A DNA stretch of 64,000 nucleotides from positions 4,386,261-4,450,260 of the forward strand of contig JAREIK010001468.1 of NCBI GenBank assembly GCA_029783825.1, written 5' to 3'. Position 1 is the first letter of the stretch. The number at the start of each line of letters is the position of its first letter. This DNA is from Sapria himalayana. Its lineage: Eukaryota; Streptophyta; Magnoliopsida; Malpighiales; Rafflesiaceae. This document shows, piece after piece, positions 34,183-43,974 of the stretch. The position numbers were made by a program, and so were the translations under genes. The notes below the pieces were generated by a model. It searched no databases. It saw only the letters and a list, made by a program, of their open reading frames with translations, and was not told the origin of the DNA.

Positions 34183-36965
34183 TTGTAGGGAAGTAGTCCG
34201 GACATAGCTTTCCAAAGGACTCTTCCCGGAAAGCATCACAGCCTCTGAAAATGATTCATGTAGACATCTGTGGACCTATGCTAGTCCATTCCTTAGCCAA
34301 CAGTAGCTACTTTTTATTGTTTGTCGATGATTGCACTAAGCATATGTGGGTATACTTCTTGAAACACAAGTCTAAAGTACTTGATTGCTTCAAGAAACTT
34401 CTACCTCTAATAGAAAGGTGGTCTGGCCTGAGTGTAAAAATACTTAGAACATATAGAGGTAGTGAATTCCTCTCATAGAAATTCAATAATTTCTATGAAT
34501 AGAAAGGAATTCACCGACAATTAACTAACTCATATTCTCCACAACAAAATGACATTGTGGAGATGAGAAATAGGAGTGTAATGGAGGTGGCCAGAACACT
34601 CTTAAATGAAAAATACCTACCTAAACACTATTGGGCAAAAGCCATAAATACTGTAGTGTACTTGCTCAATAGATACCCTACTGGGGCATTGGATAATCTC
34701 ACTCCATTACAGGCTTGGAGTGGGAGGAAACCAAATGTAAAATATCTTAATGTATTTGGGAGTGTGTGCTACTCTCACGTGCCAAATCCCACTATAACCA
34801 AATTAGACTCCAAGGGTCTAAAATGTATTCTAGTTAGATACAGTCTGCAATCCAATGGTTACAAATTGTATTCACTAGAAACAAAAATATTTATGGTGAG
34901 CAGAGATATGATCGTTGATGAGAATGTAAAATGGGAAGAAAACTTGCAAAATTCTAATGTACAAGCTACTAGTGTACAAGACTGTAATATAGATGCATCA
35001 ATAAGCAATAATGAAGAAAGCAATCCAAGGTATGTTTCCTCCTCCCCTTCTGAGTCAGAGTCGGATATAGAAAAAATACATGACATAATTACACCAGTTA
35101 AATATAAGTCCTTAACTGAGATATATCAATGATATAATTACTCCTCAGTTGAGTCACTCAACTATAAAGAGACAGTAGGGTATCATGTATGGGTAGAAGT
35201 TATGAAGACAAAAATATCTGTCATAGAAAAAAACCACACTTGGACTTTAGTAGACCTGCCCCCAAACAAACATAGCATTGGAGTCAAATGGTTGCTTAAA
35301 ATTAAAACATGACCAAATACTAATCGGCCTTTATACAAGGCTCGACTAGTAGCCAAAGGATATTCCCAAAAGGCTGGAACAGACTACTTCGAAACCTTTG
35401 CTCCATTAGCAAGGCTAGAAACTATGATATTCCTAATAGCCTTAGCTAGACAGAAAGGTTGGGCTCTATTACAACTAGATATTAAATCAGCCTTCTTGAA
35501 TGGTAAACTTAAAGATGAGATTTATGTAGAACAATCCCTTAGGCCCATAAAACAAGGGGATGAGCACCATGTTTATAAATTAAATAAGGCTATTTATGGG
35601 TTGAATATAAGCTCTCGTGCTTGGTATCAACTAATAAATTTCTTGTTGAATCAAGGATTCAAACGTAGTATGAGTGAGCCAACACTCTACATTAAAAGGG
35701 CTGAAAACTCTGAGATATTAATTGTGTTAATCTATGTAGATGACATAATCTTTACAAGTAATAAATCAGAATTAATAGAATTATTTAGCCGAGACATACA
35801 AAATAAGTATGAAATGTCAAACCTTGAAACACTTATTGGGACTTAAAATTTTTCAAGACTCAAATGGAGTATCAGTATGCCAATCAGGATACATTCAGAC
35901 TATATTAAATAATCATGACATAAGTGACTGTAAACCAGCATCTACACCTCTAGTTGTGAACCAGAAACTAATTTTTGGTCAAGGCAGAAAAGTTAATGGT
36001 AAATCATACAGAAGCCTAATCGATAGTCTCTTGATGCTTCAGCCACCCGACCTGACATAGTGTTCTCTGTATATCTGTCTCGATTCATGCATGCACCCAA
36101 TCATATACACCTTGGTGCTGCTAAATGAGTCTTAAGATACTTAAAAAGAACTTCAAACTTTGGTTTAAAGTACTCTAGAACTAATCACATAAAAATATCT
36201 AGATACTGTGATGGTGACAAGAGAGAATGTCAAGAAGACTATCGAAGTACTTCTGGATATGTCTTTACCCTATGAACTATGACTATTTCTTGGTTATTCA
36301 AGAAGCAATCCATAGTTACCCTATCCACCACTAAAGCTGAATATGTTTCTACCCCAGTAGCCACATCACAAGCCTTGTAGATGAGAAAATTATTGACTAA
36401 TTTGGATAAACCTATGAAAGACCTGACTGATATACTATGTGATAATCAATCAACTATATTCATAGCAAGTGATGCTGTTATGCATAGTTGAACAAAACAC
36501 ATAGGTCTTAAATACCACTTTATTAAAGATGTAATTGAGACTAATAAGATTAAATTAATCTTTTTTAGAACTGAAGAATAACTGGCAGATATTTTCACCA
36601 AGCCTCTACCTAAAGAAAAATTAATTTACTTATGAAAGATGCTAGGACTCGTACCAACTACATCAAATCGGAAAGATTGTTAATATTGGGCTTAGTTTAT
36701 GTTTGCTGTATCGGGCTCTACACTTGGTGAAATTACATTTATAACTTTCATTTAATAAGCGTGTCTGTCACACTGTAAATTATTTAAAAAGTAGTTTTAT
36801 TTTATTAGATATCATGCTTCATATATAAACTCTTTGTTTTTTTATTGATGATATTGAATATCACTATTTTGATTACTATGTTTTGCTCTCTGAAAAACCA
36901 TCACAACTCTTCTTCTTCTCAAAGCTCTCCCTTGTAATCCTTGCTGAAGCAAGGGAAGTCTGTTC
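34183..36965 (+). mobile_element. 5'-truncated copia retrotransposon, integrase to 3' LTR
   Basis: Starts abruptly in the pre-integrase region (GKxSGHSFPKDSS), then the integrase core (MIHVDICGP; LRTYRGSEF with Y replacing the second catalytic D; VEMRNRSVMEVARTLL). Then reverse transcriptase (LYKARLVAKGYSQ, LQLDIKSAFLNG, YVDD at 35733-35744) and RNase H (YCDGD, TTKAEYVST, DNQST, ADIFTKPLP). Integrase and RT share one frame interrupted by stops, and a frameshift occurs near 35830. A 3' LTR follows from 36678. The 5' LTR, gag and protease are missing. Not functional. Confidence 0.92.
36678..36965 (+). repeat. 3' LTR of the plus-strand copia element
   Basis: Begins TGTTAATATTGGGC right after the pol end and a GGAAAGAT purine run. 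TATATAA at 36822-36828 looks like the LTR promoter. The right boundary is uncertain because the opposite LTR is missing. Confidence 0.6.
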
Positions 36966-38447
36966 TAAGATAATATAATAAAGAGTCGCAACATAAAAAA
37001 GTAAATAAAGGATAAGAAGAGAAAAGCTCTGATAATTCTTTATGAGAATCCAGACCACGATGATATTCTTGGATAGGATTGAGGCTTAACATGTGTTGTA
37101 TATCTTTTAGTAGGTACTAATGCAAAAGCTTTAAGTGTATCACGTAGGGGTCTATAAATAGTATATTCAAAAGGGCCAGTAGTCTTGCACACTTCTAAAA
37201 AAAAGAAATTATATTAGACAGAAGTAATATCAAGGGTAGAATTGGGTAACTCATGACATTTATAATCCAACTAGTAGAGATGTTGATCATCATTGGCTAC
37301 AACTCTGAACATAGGGATGAGGATAGCCATATTCTCACCTCGAGGCCTCAATGACTGTATGAGTTGCCAGTCTAACTTGAAGAAATGCTGGGTTAAAAAA
37401 AGTATAGAATTGGGTAGAACCAAAACTTAAAAATAATCAATTAAAACATCTTCATGAAAGACATCTTTAAAATATTTGTATAATTTAACCCCATAGGTAT
37501 AACGCAGAAAAATACACATGTTTGCTCTAGGCTGCAATTTAGTCTTAAGGGCAATAAAAATAGATGCAAATGGTAAGTACCAAAATATCTTGAAGAGAGA
37601 GTAGTATATAAGCAATTGAGAAGATGACCGCTTAATTATAAAAGTGGTAGTAGGAACAACAATTTTTTCCAAAAATAATTGAATCGCATACTAAATGTAT
37701 AAACCCCAAACAAAATTAAGTAGATATTGATATTTCTGTTTGACCACAGGATTTTGTTGTGATCTTTCCACACAAGAAAATTGATGAAAAAAACCCTTAG
37801 CAATGAAAAATTAGTTGAACATTCAAGAGCATTATCAATTCTAAAGATTTTGATTTTGGCATTAAATTGAGTTTCAACTTTCGACCATGTTAAAATATTT
37901 TGCTATTAAAGTGAAAATGTCACATAAAATGAATTTAATCTTTTATTAGAAGTGAAAATTTTCTATAAATAGATTAATATGATACATGATAAGTATCTCA
38001 AACATCATAATGTATCAAATCAAAAAGACTTTTAATCATATAACTATTTGAAACAAATGAAAATTTTTCTATTTAGCCAAATTTCTCAATGATCAACTTT
38101 ATTACGCTTAACAATGTCAAAGTGTAAATGATTCCTCAAATAATCAAGTTTCTTAAATAACAAATGACATAATTTATTGTTCCAGACTCAAGCAGAAATA
38201 GGTAGCAGCACCAAGGACATTCAAATCTTCAAACTTATCATCCTTTGTTAAATATCTTCTTATTGTTAATTTCATGATTAATTAAGTAATTACAAAAGAA
38301 ATTTATTGTGAGATATGATATTTAATAAGAGTACTTACTAAAAGTAAATTGATCTTAGATTGAGGAACATAAAGAATATTTTGAGAATAAAACTATTATA
38401 AAGTTTTCTATCATCAGAAAAATTGATAGTTATTTGAGTATGATTAA

Positions 38448-38757
38448 TAGAGGTGTCAGAACTTAATGTGCTAGGTCAGACCTAATTGGTTCGTGCTGGT
38501 TGTGGGAAACAACCCTATCCGACCCACTTAAATCCATGGTCCATCCCACCCCTCGCATTAAAGGTGCAAGCCTGACCCAGCTTGCATACCCTTTTATGTG
38601 GATAAGAGTGGGTCATGCTCAGGCAATCCCATTTTCTTTTAAAAAAAATAAAAAATAATAATAATAATTGGGGGTAGCCCCCCAACAACTAAATACAATG
38701 TCTCATACCATACTCAAAAGGATAGCCTAGGCCAAACCCATCCCCTTCTGACCTCTA
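38448..38757. mobile_element. hAT MITE inside the minus-strand copia relic
   Basis: 310 bp, from TAGAGGTGTCAGA to CTGACCTCTA. Flanks ATGATTAA (38440-38447) and ATTATTAG (38758-38765) match at 6 of 8. More diverged than the other copies. Confidence 0.75.
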
Positions 38758-38874
38758 ATTATTAGGTAAAGCAATAGTCGACTGTTGCATGATTATTATT
38801 ATTATTATATTGAAGATATTAGCATTTGAGTAAATATGACTAATAGCCACTAAATCAATTATTCAAGATAAGCA

Positions 38875-39066
38875 ACCCTTCTCATAAGGGAGCTGGCTGG
38901 TGAAGACTCTCAGGCAATGACCGGGAGGTCACGAGTTCAAGTCTCACCAGGGGGGGGTACTGGGGAATTCTTATCTGCTCGGTTCTTCGGGGGCCCAAGG
39001 GGATGTAGGGGCCCACGTAAGTGGGCTCTGAACCTCTTGGTTATCCAAAAAAAAAAAAAAAAAAAT
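38875..39066 (+). mobile_element. tRNA-derived SINE with 16-bp target duplication
   Basis: 192 bp flanked by perfect TTATTCAAGATAAGCA direct repeats (38859-38874 and 39067-39082). The 5' part has Pol III box-like motifs: GAGCTGGCTGGTGA (about 38890-38903, box A position) and GAGTTCAAGTCTC (38933-38945, box B). A tRNA-unrelated body and an A-rich tail at the right end follow. Copied by target-primed insertion using another element's machinery. Inserted into a copia relic. Confidence 0.9.
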
Positions 39067-40059
39067 TTATTCAAGATAAGCATAAGAAAAGATTAGACTC
39101 AATGAAATCAAAAAACATATGTGTATGAAATATGAAGTATCACTTGAATGCTCTTTGTGATTAGTAGAATCAATAAAAGTAGTCAAATTAGTTAACATCA
39201 TGATTACCAGTTGTTGGTACTGATTAGAATTGAGATTTCAAAACAAAATTCTCATTATTAGCTTCACTACAAATATATGAAGACTTATATGATAGCCAGT
39301 TCAATATTTGATTCACAATGCCTTGATTGTTATGATATGATTGATTATCCCATGTGTCATTGTGGGAGGCCTTGGTGAATAGTCATAAATCTTATAACCC
39401 TTCTCGGCAATGTAACCACGGTACTAATAAGGTGTACATAAGGGTCTCTATTTCTCCAATCCTTTGTAAGTTCCTAAATTATGAGGATTAGAGTTGTAGT
39501 TCCCTCTATCATCATATCTTTTTAAGATTATTTCTCTTGATAACAAAGCCCAGGGTAATGGTGGAATCACAAGAAGAATTATGGTTATGTCAGCCTTCCT
39601 TTGATGTTCTTCTTGAGAAATAAGAGCAAACACATTGTTGATGGGAGCTAAAAGGTTCATGAGGAGAAGGTGGCCTAGGGTTAGAGAAAAAGAGCCACGT
39701 AACCACACAAGAAATGATATCTTATACTCCATTTAAAAATGAAAGCTCAGTTGTTAATACTTCCACAATAGCAACTAGGTCTGTAATTGCTTAATTCTTC
39801 TCATATAGATTGGAGCTTAGTAAAATTCTAGCCTAATCAGTTCGAATCGCACAAAAGAAACTCTAACTCAAAGGATTGGATCTAAGCTTCTATAACTAGA
39901 ATGAAATATTTCAACTACTACCACAATAAAAATGCTAGATGATAGAAATTTTCTCCTGGGAGTGGCTGGCTAACATGGACAAAGAGATAAAGGTAAGTAA
40001 TGTGTTTTTGTAATCAAATAGTTTGATTGATTTTTAATCCATGTATATCTTTGTGTCTC

Positions 40060-40339
40060 GAGTTGGAGAGCCTAGGTTTGTCCCAACTGAGTTGTGCCTG
40101 ACCTAACATGGCATGGTCTAGAACAAAGCCAGAGGCTGTCATGCCTCTTGTCTAGCTAGGCATGAGTCCATCGGCATGATGGCCGTGACCCGGGACCATG
40201 TCTCGAGAATGGGTCATGGGTAGGCACAAATATGCCTAGAATTGTGTTGGTAGAGTCATGCTCTGCACAGCAAGATGGCTCGACTGGGCCACACAAAAAT
40301 GTGTCATGTCAGCACGACACTGTCCATTTGATACCTCTA
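40060..40339. mobile_element. 5'-truncated hAT MITE
   Basis: GC-rich segment with GTGCCTGACCTAACATGGCATGG and similar family wording, ending CCATTTGATACCTCTA at 40339. No left terminal repeat or 8-bp duplication was found. Confidence 0.65.
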
Positions 40340-40571
40340 ATATATGGACCTGGGGGCATTCCTAGAATTTAGTAGAAGATATAATTTTGTAGGGAATAAT
40401 TTAATGGAGAAATCATGGAATTTTGGGAGCGAACAAGGTTAGCCAATTATAAAAAAAGAAAAACAAAATAAAATTTGTTTAACATTTATTGTTTTTAAGT
40501 TTTTTTTTTTTTTTTTTTTGAAATTGAAAAATCAGATTCGAAGTTATCATCTTGGGTCCAGATCTCGTGCG

Positions 40572-40580
40572 AAACCCTAA
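40572..40580 (+). promoter_or_regulatory. telo-box upstream of RACK1
   Basis: AAACCCTAA, the plant telo-box common in promoters of ribosomal-protein and translation-factor genes, 30 bp before the TATA box. It fits RACK1, a ribosome-associated protein. Confidence 0.6.
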
Positions 40581-40609
40581 TGCCTCAACAAACAGCAGTT
40601 GCGCACCTG

Positions 40610-40616
40610 TATATAA
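40610..40616 (+). promoter_or_regulatory. TATA box of RACK1
   Basis: TATATAA 87 bp before the ATG; transcription would start near 40640-40650 and leave a 5' UTR of about 60 nt. Confidence 0.55.
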
Positions 40617-40702
40617 TCGCGATTCGCCGCTCTGTTATCATTTCGCCGAGGTGACAAACAACACAGCTGTTGATCTTGTTCGTCTGTATTGGAACCTGCA
40701 AA

Positions 40703-41590
40703 ATGGGCAGCGAAGTGCTGACGCTTCTGAACACGATGACGGGGCACACCGATTTTGTGACCGCGATCGCCTGTCCGATCGACAATGGCGATATGATTGT
40801 GACCTCATCGCGTGACAAATCGATCCTCCATTGGGCGCTCGTCAAAGACGGCTCTACGATAACCGGAGTGCCGCAGAGACGCCTCACCGGCCACTCCCAC
40901 TTTGTTGAGGATGTCGTGTTGTCGTCTGACGGGCAATTTGCTCTCTCCGGCTCATGGGACGGGGAGCTCCGCCTCTGGGACCTCGATTCTGGGCTCTCCA
41001 CGCGCCGGTTTGTCGGCCACACGAAAGACGTGCTCTCAGTCGCTTTCTCCATTGATAATCGGCAGATTGTGTCCGCCTCGCGGGACAAGACGATTAAGCT
41101 GTGGAACACGCTCGGTGAGTGCAAGTACACGATTCAGGATGGAGATGCTCATACAGATTGGGTGAGCTGTGTTCGGTTTAGCCCTAATTCGCAGCAGCCG
41201 ATGATTGTTTCTGCTTCTTGGGATAAGAAGGTGAAAGTTTGGAACCTGACAAATTGCAAGCTGAGAAGCTTGTTTGAGGGGCATAGTGGGTATCTGAATA
41301 CTGTTGCAGTTTCTCCAGATGGATCGTTGTGTGCGAGCGGAGGCAAAGATGGGATAATATTGCTCTGGGAGCTGGCCGAGGGAAAGAAGCTTTATAGTTT
41401 AGAAGCTGGGTGTATTGTCAATGCTCTTTGTTTCTGCCCTACTAGGTATTGGCTCTGTGCTGGAACTGTTAACAGCATTAAGATCTGGGATTTGGAGAGC
41501 AAGAAAATTGTTGAGGAGCTGAAGGTGGATCTCAAGGCTGAGGCTGAGAAGAAATCTGGCGGTGAAACTAATGCCCCTAACAAACCTAAG
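40703..41590 (+). CDS. RACK1: RACK1 exon 1
   Basis: 296 codons, blades 1-6 and part of 7, ending NKPK with donor GT at 41591-41592. GC-rich against its AT-rich surroundings. Confidence 0.95.
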
Positions 41591-41988
41591 GTTCGTTTCT
41601 TGTGACATGTTTCATCCATGAATGTTGTTCATCTTCTTGTTGCATGATTCGGTGATCATTTTGCAAAATCTACCAATTTTAAAAGTGAAGCATCCACCAT
41701 CTTTACTAGTAAGTGTATAAACTATGTTAGTGCATGTACACGAGTAGATTCTTATGATTTCAAGCTCTGAATCATAGCAGGTACTCAACTACACAGCCTA
41801 TCATTTTGAATCCTTTCTAAACGAGTGATCACTTTGTTGAGCTCATACTTTACTAATGTGGGATACATTCAACCATGTTAATGTGTCATTTTTCTGATCA
41901 ATATCTTGAAGGGATGTAGTGATTCACATATTGCTGATCAATACATTCAACCATGTCAATGAATAAATTGTAAAATCAATATTTTTAC

Positions 41989-42076
<88 letters not shown>

Positions 42077-43406
42077 AAATAGGATAATAGATTGGCATAA
42101 ACCCATAAATATCAATTGTAAAATCAATAATTTTATTCATTGACATGGTTCAATGTATTGATCATCAATATGTGAATCACTACATCCCATCAATATATAT
42201 ATGATTTGCACACACACCCACACATACACACACAAACACAAACACACACACACACACACATATATGTGTGTGTGTGTGAAAAAGAGAGAGAGAGATATAT
42301 ATATATATATATATATTAATGATAGTCAATGTGATTTAGAATGTATATATACATATATATGTGCAAAAGATTGTTAAAAATATAATTAGAAATGATTAAT
42401 TATAATACAAATTCAAAATTTGAGAGATGATTTGCCTGATTTGTTTAGGTTTTGATGAGATGAAACATGATATTGCATTTACTATATAAGATTTTTTGAA
42501 AACTTTGATGAATACAATGAAGAATTTCTTCATGTATATTATATTTTTTGAAAGTCTAAGATTTATTAGTTTGATTCTTATATTATCAAGAATTAGCTTG
42601 AATATTGTTTATGATGAGTTGTGAGACAATTGATTAAATATTTTATTTTATTTTTCACAATTTCTCATTATTTGCTGTTTTTTTTTTGATAAATTTGTTA
42701 TTGGGCATCCCTGGTTATATCAATATTTATTTTATTATATATGTATATTTAGATACGTGTGTGTGGGTGTGTATGTGTGTATGTGTGTGTGGGTGTGTGT
42801 GGGTGTGTGTGTGTGTCTAGATGTGTGTGTGTGCGTGCGTGTGTGTCTAGATGAGTGTGTGCGTGTGTGTATAATGTGTATGTATAGATGTGTTTGTGTG
42901 TAGATGTGTGTGTATAGATGTGCATGCGTGCGTGTAGGTGTGTGTGTGTGTAGTGTGCGTGTATGCACAGATGTGTGTGTTAGATGTGTGCGTGTGCGTG
43001 CGTCCGTATTGATGTGCGTGTGTGGGTATAGATGTGTGCGTGTGCACGTATAGATGTGTGTGGTAGCTGTGTAGGTGTGTGTGTGTAGGTGTGTGTGTGT
43101 AGGTGTGTGTGTGTAGGTGTGTGTGTGTAGGTGTGTGTGTGTAGGTGTGTGTGTGTAGGTGTGTGGAGGATACATTGTAGTGTTTTGATCAATATCTTCT
43201 AATTTATTTATATTCTCAGACTTGTGCTTTTGTTTAGCTCTATTATTGTTCAATTTTGTGTCGTTTGCTTGGTTATAACACAAGCGTTGTGGACAATGCA
43301 GATGATAGAATGCACAAGCTTGTGCTGGAGAATAGATGGGAGCATTTTGTTTGGTGGCTACACGGATGGAGTCGTCAGAGTTTGGGGCGTTGGTCGCGCG
43401 CACTAG
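40703..43406 (+). CDS. RACK1: RACK1, WD40 scaffold of the 40S ribosome
   Basis: RACK1 is a seven-bladed WD40 protein on the 40S subunit near the mRNA exit, acting in translation control and signalling. Exon 1 is 40703-41590, exon 2 is 43302-43406 (stop TAG 43404-43406), joined AAG|ATG at GT-AG sites: 330 residues, the usual plant length. Start chosen at MGSEVLTLL, the family's N-terminus; an in-frame ATG at 40670 only adds 5' UTR sequence. Blades are visible as GH...[67 protein letters not shown] and [11 protein letters not shown]. The last exon has [10 protein letters not shown], where the family usually has S or N after CW. If the intron is retained, translation ends after VRFL at 41603-41605 and the seventh blade is incomplete. 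It converges with MYB4R1, stops 349 bp apart. Confidence 0.96.
41911..42188. repeat. foldback repeat around a (TG)n tract
   Basis: Arms 41911-41967 and 42132-42188 are inverted repeats, 55 of 57 bases paired. The loop holds a (TG)n run (41993-42073) and a directly repeated ATTGTAAAATCAATA next to each arm. It lies in the RACK1 intron. It may be a foldback MITE or a microsatellite-driven inverted duplication. Confidence 0.85.
41993..42073. repeat. (TG)n microsatellite
   Basis: About 80 bases of TG repeat in the loop of the foldback. Confidence 0.95.
42205..42320. repeat. compound CA/TG/GA/TA microsatellite
   Basis: CACACAC..., then TATGTGTGTG, then GAGAGAG, then (AT)n, in the RACK1 intron. 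Confidence 0.9.
42758..43168. repeat. TGTG-rich minisatellite in the RACK1 intron
   Basis: Imperfect GTGTGTGTAGATGTGTG units, becoming a regular GTGTGTGTGTAG 12-mer array at about 43070-43160. Minus-strand frames rich in His and Thr are by-products. Confidence 0.9.
43302..43406 (+). CDS. RACK1: RACK1 exon 2
   Basis: Acceptor GCAG ends 43301. Reads [20 protein letters not shown] then [14 protein letters not shown] and stop, closing blade 7. Confidence 0.94.
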   Translation: MIECTSLCWRIDGSILFGGYTDGVVRVWGVGRAH

Positions 43407-43645
43407 TTGCCATTCTCTTCCTCATCCTGTCTTGCTCCAGAAATTTCCTTTTATTGTTCACCCACTTTTTTTTTTTTTGCTAGTTAATAACATGATAATT
43501 TCAGCGTTTACTTGTTATTTCAATTTTCCCCTTTAATTTTATTCTCGTGTTGGTGGATCTCATTAAATGAAATGCTTTTTTTTTTTGTGTCGTAATTTCC
43601 TCTCTTTTTGTTTTTCTCTTTGCTGCAACAATTTGTTTCAAGAAA

Positions 43646-43651
43646 AATAAA
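43646..43651 (+). terminator. candidate RACK1 poly(A) signal
   Basis: AATAAA 240 nt after the RACK1 stop in the 349-bp gap between the converging genes. Confidence 0.4.
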
Positions 43652-43754
43652 TATCAACAATGGCTGAAACAGCTGGACCATGGTGTTCAAGTCGGCTTTT
43701 CATGATTAGCCACTCTGGATTGAGCCATAGAAAACAATGAAAATCCTGACCGAA

Positions 43755-43974
43755 CTACACGACTTGACGCCTTGGTTTCAACTTCTCAGTGAGCTTAGCA
43801 GCGTGAGGCTTGTGCAACTGTGTTCCACAATTCTGAGCCATCTCTTGACCTTCCACGTCAAACAATGGTGCTTTCCCTCTAGGCTTCCTTGTTCTCTTCT
43901 TCCCTGCCCCAGCGCCTTCCTCTGCAGCTTCCATGCCCTTGCTTACCTCAAGCAGTTCACTAGAAGATCGTGCT
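43755..43974 (-). CDS. MYB4R1: MYB4R1 last exon
   Basis: Acceptor TTGCAG at 43975-43980. Reads ARSSSELLEVSKGMEAAEEG then GAGKKRTRKPRGKAPLFD, ending KLKPRRQVV and stop. Low-complexity basic tail. Confidence 0.85.

Larger units (their letters stand above)
36966..39960 (-). mobile_element. minus-strand copia relic (gag to integrase)
   Basis: Read on the minus strand from right to left: gag piece LLMNLLAPINNVFALISQEE (about 39600-39660) followed by a CCHC-knuckle remnant (CTPY, RGYIAEKGYKIYDYSP, about 39390-39450); pre-integrase piece near 38060-38110; integrase pieces near 37700-37900 (RIDNALE, SCVERSQQN in shifting frames); then LQPRANMCIFLRYTYGVKLY and VFHED (37440-37560). Many stops and frameshifts. 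Interrupted by a hAT MITE and a SINE, so it is older than both. It lies tail to tail with the plus-strand copia fragment. Confidence 0.75.

Noticed and set aside
40670..40702. Upstream ATG extending RACK1 by 11 residues
   Set aside because: Family N-terminus matches MGSEVLTLL at 40703; the extra residues have no family support.
42735..43403. 222-residue His/Thr-rich minus-strand frame
   Set aside because: Complement of the TGTG minisatellite in the RACK1 intron.
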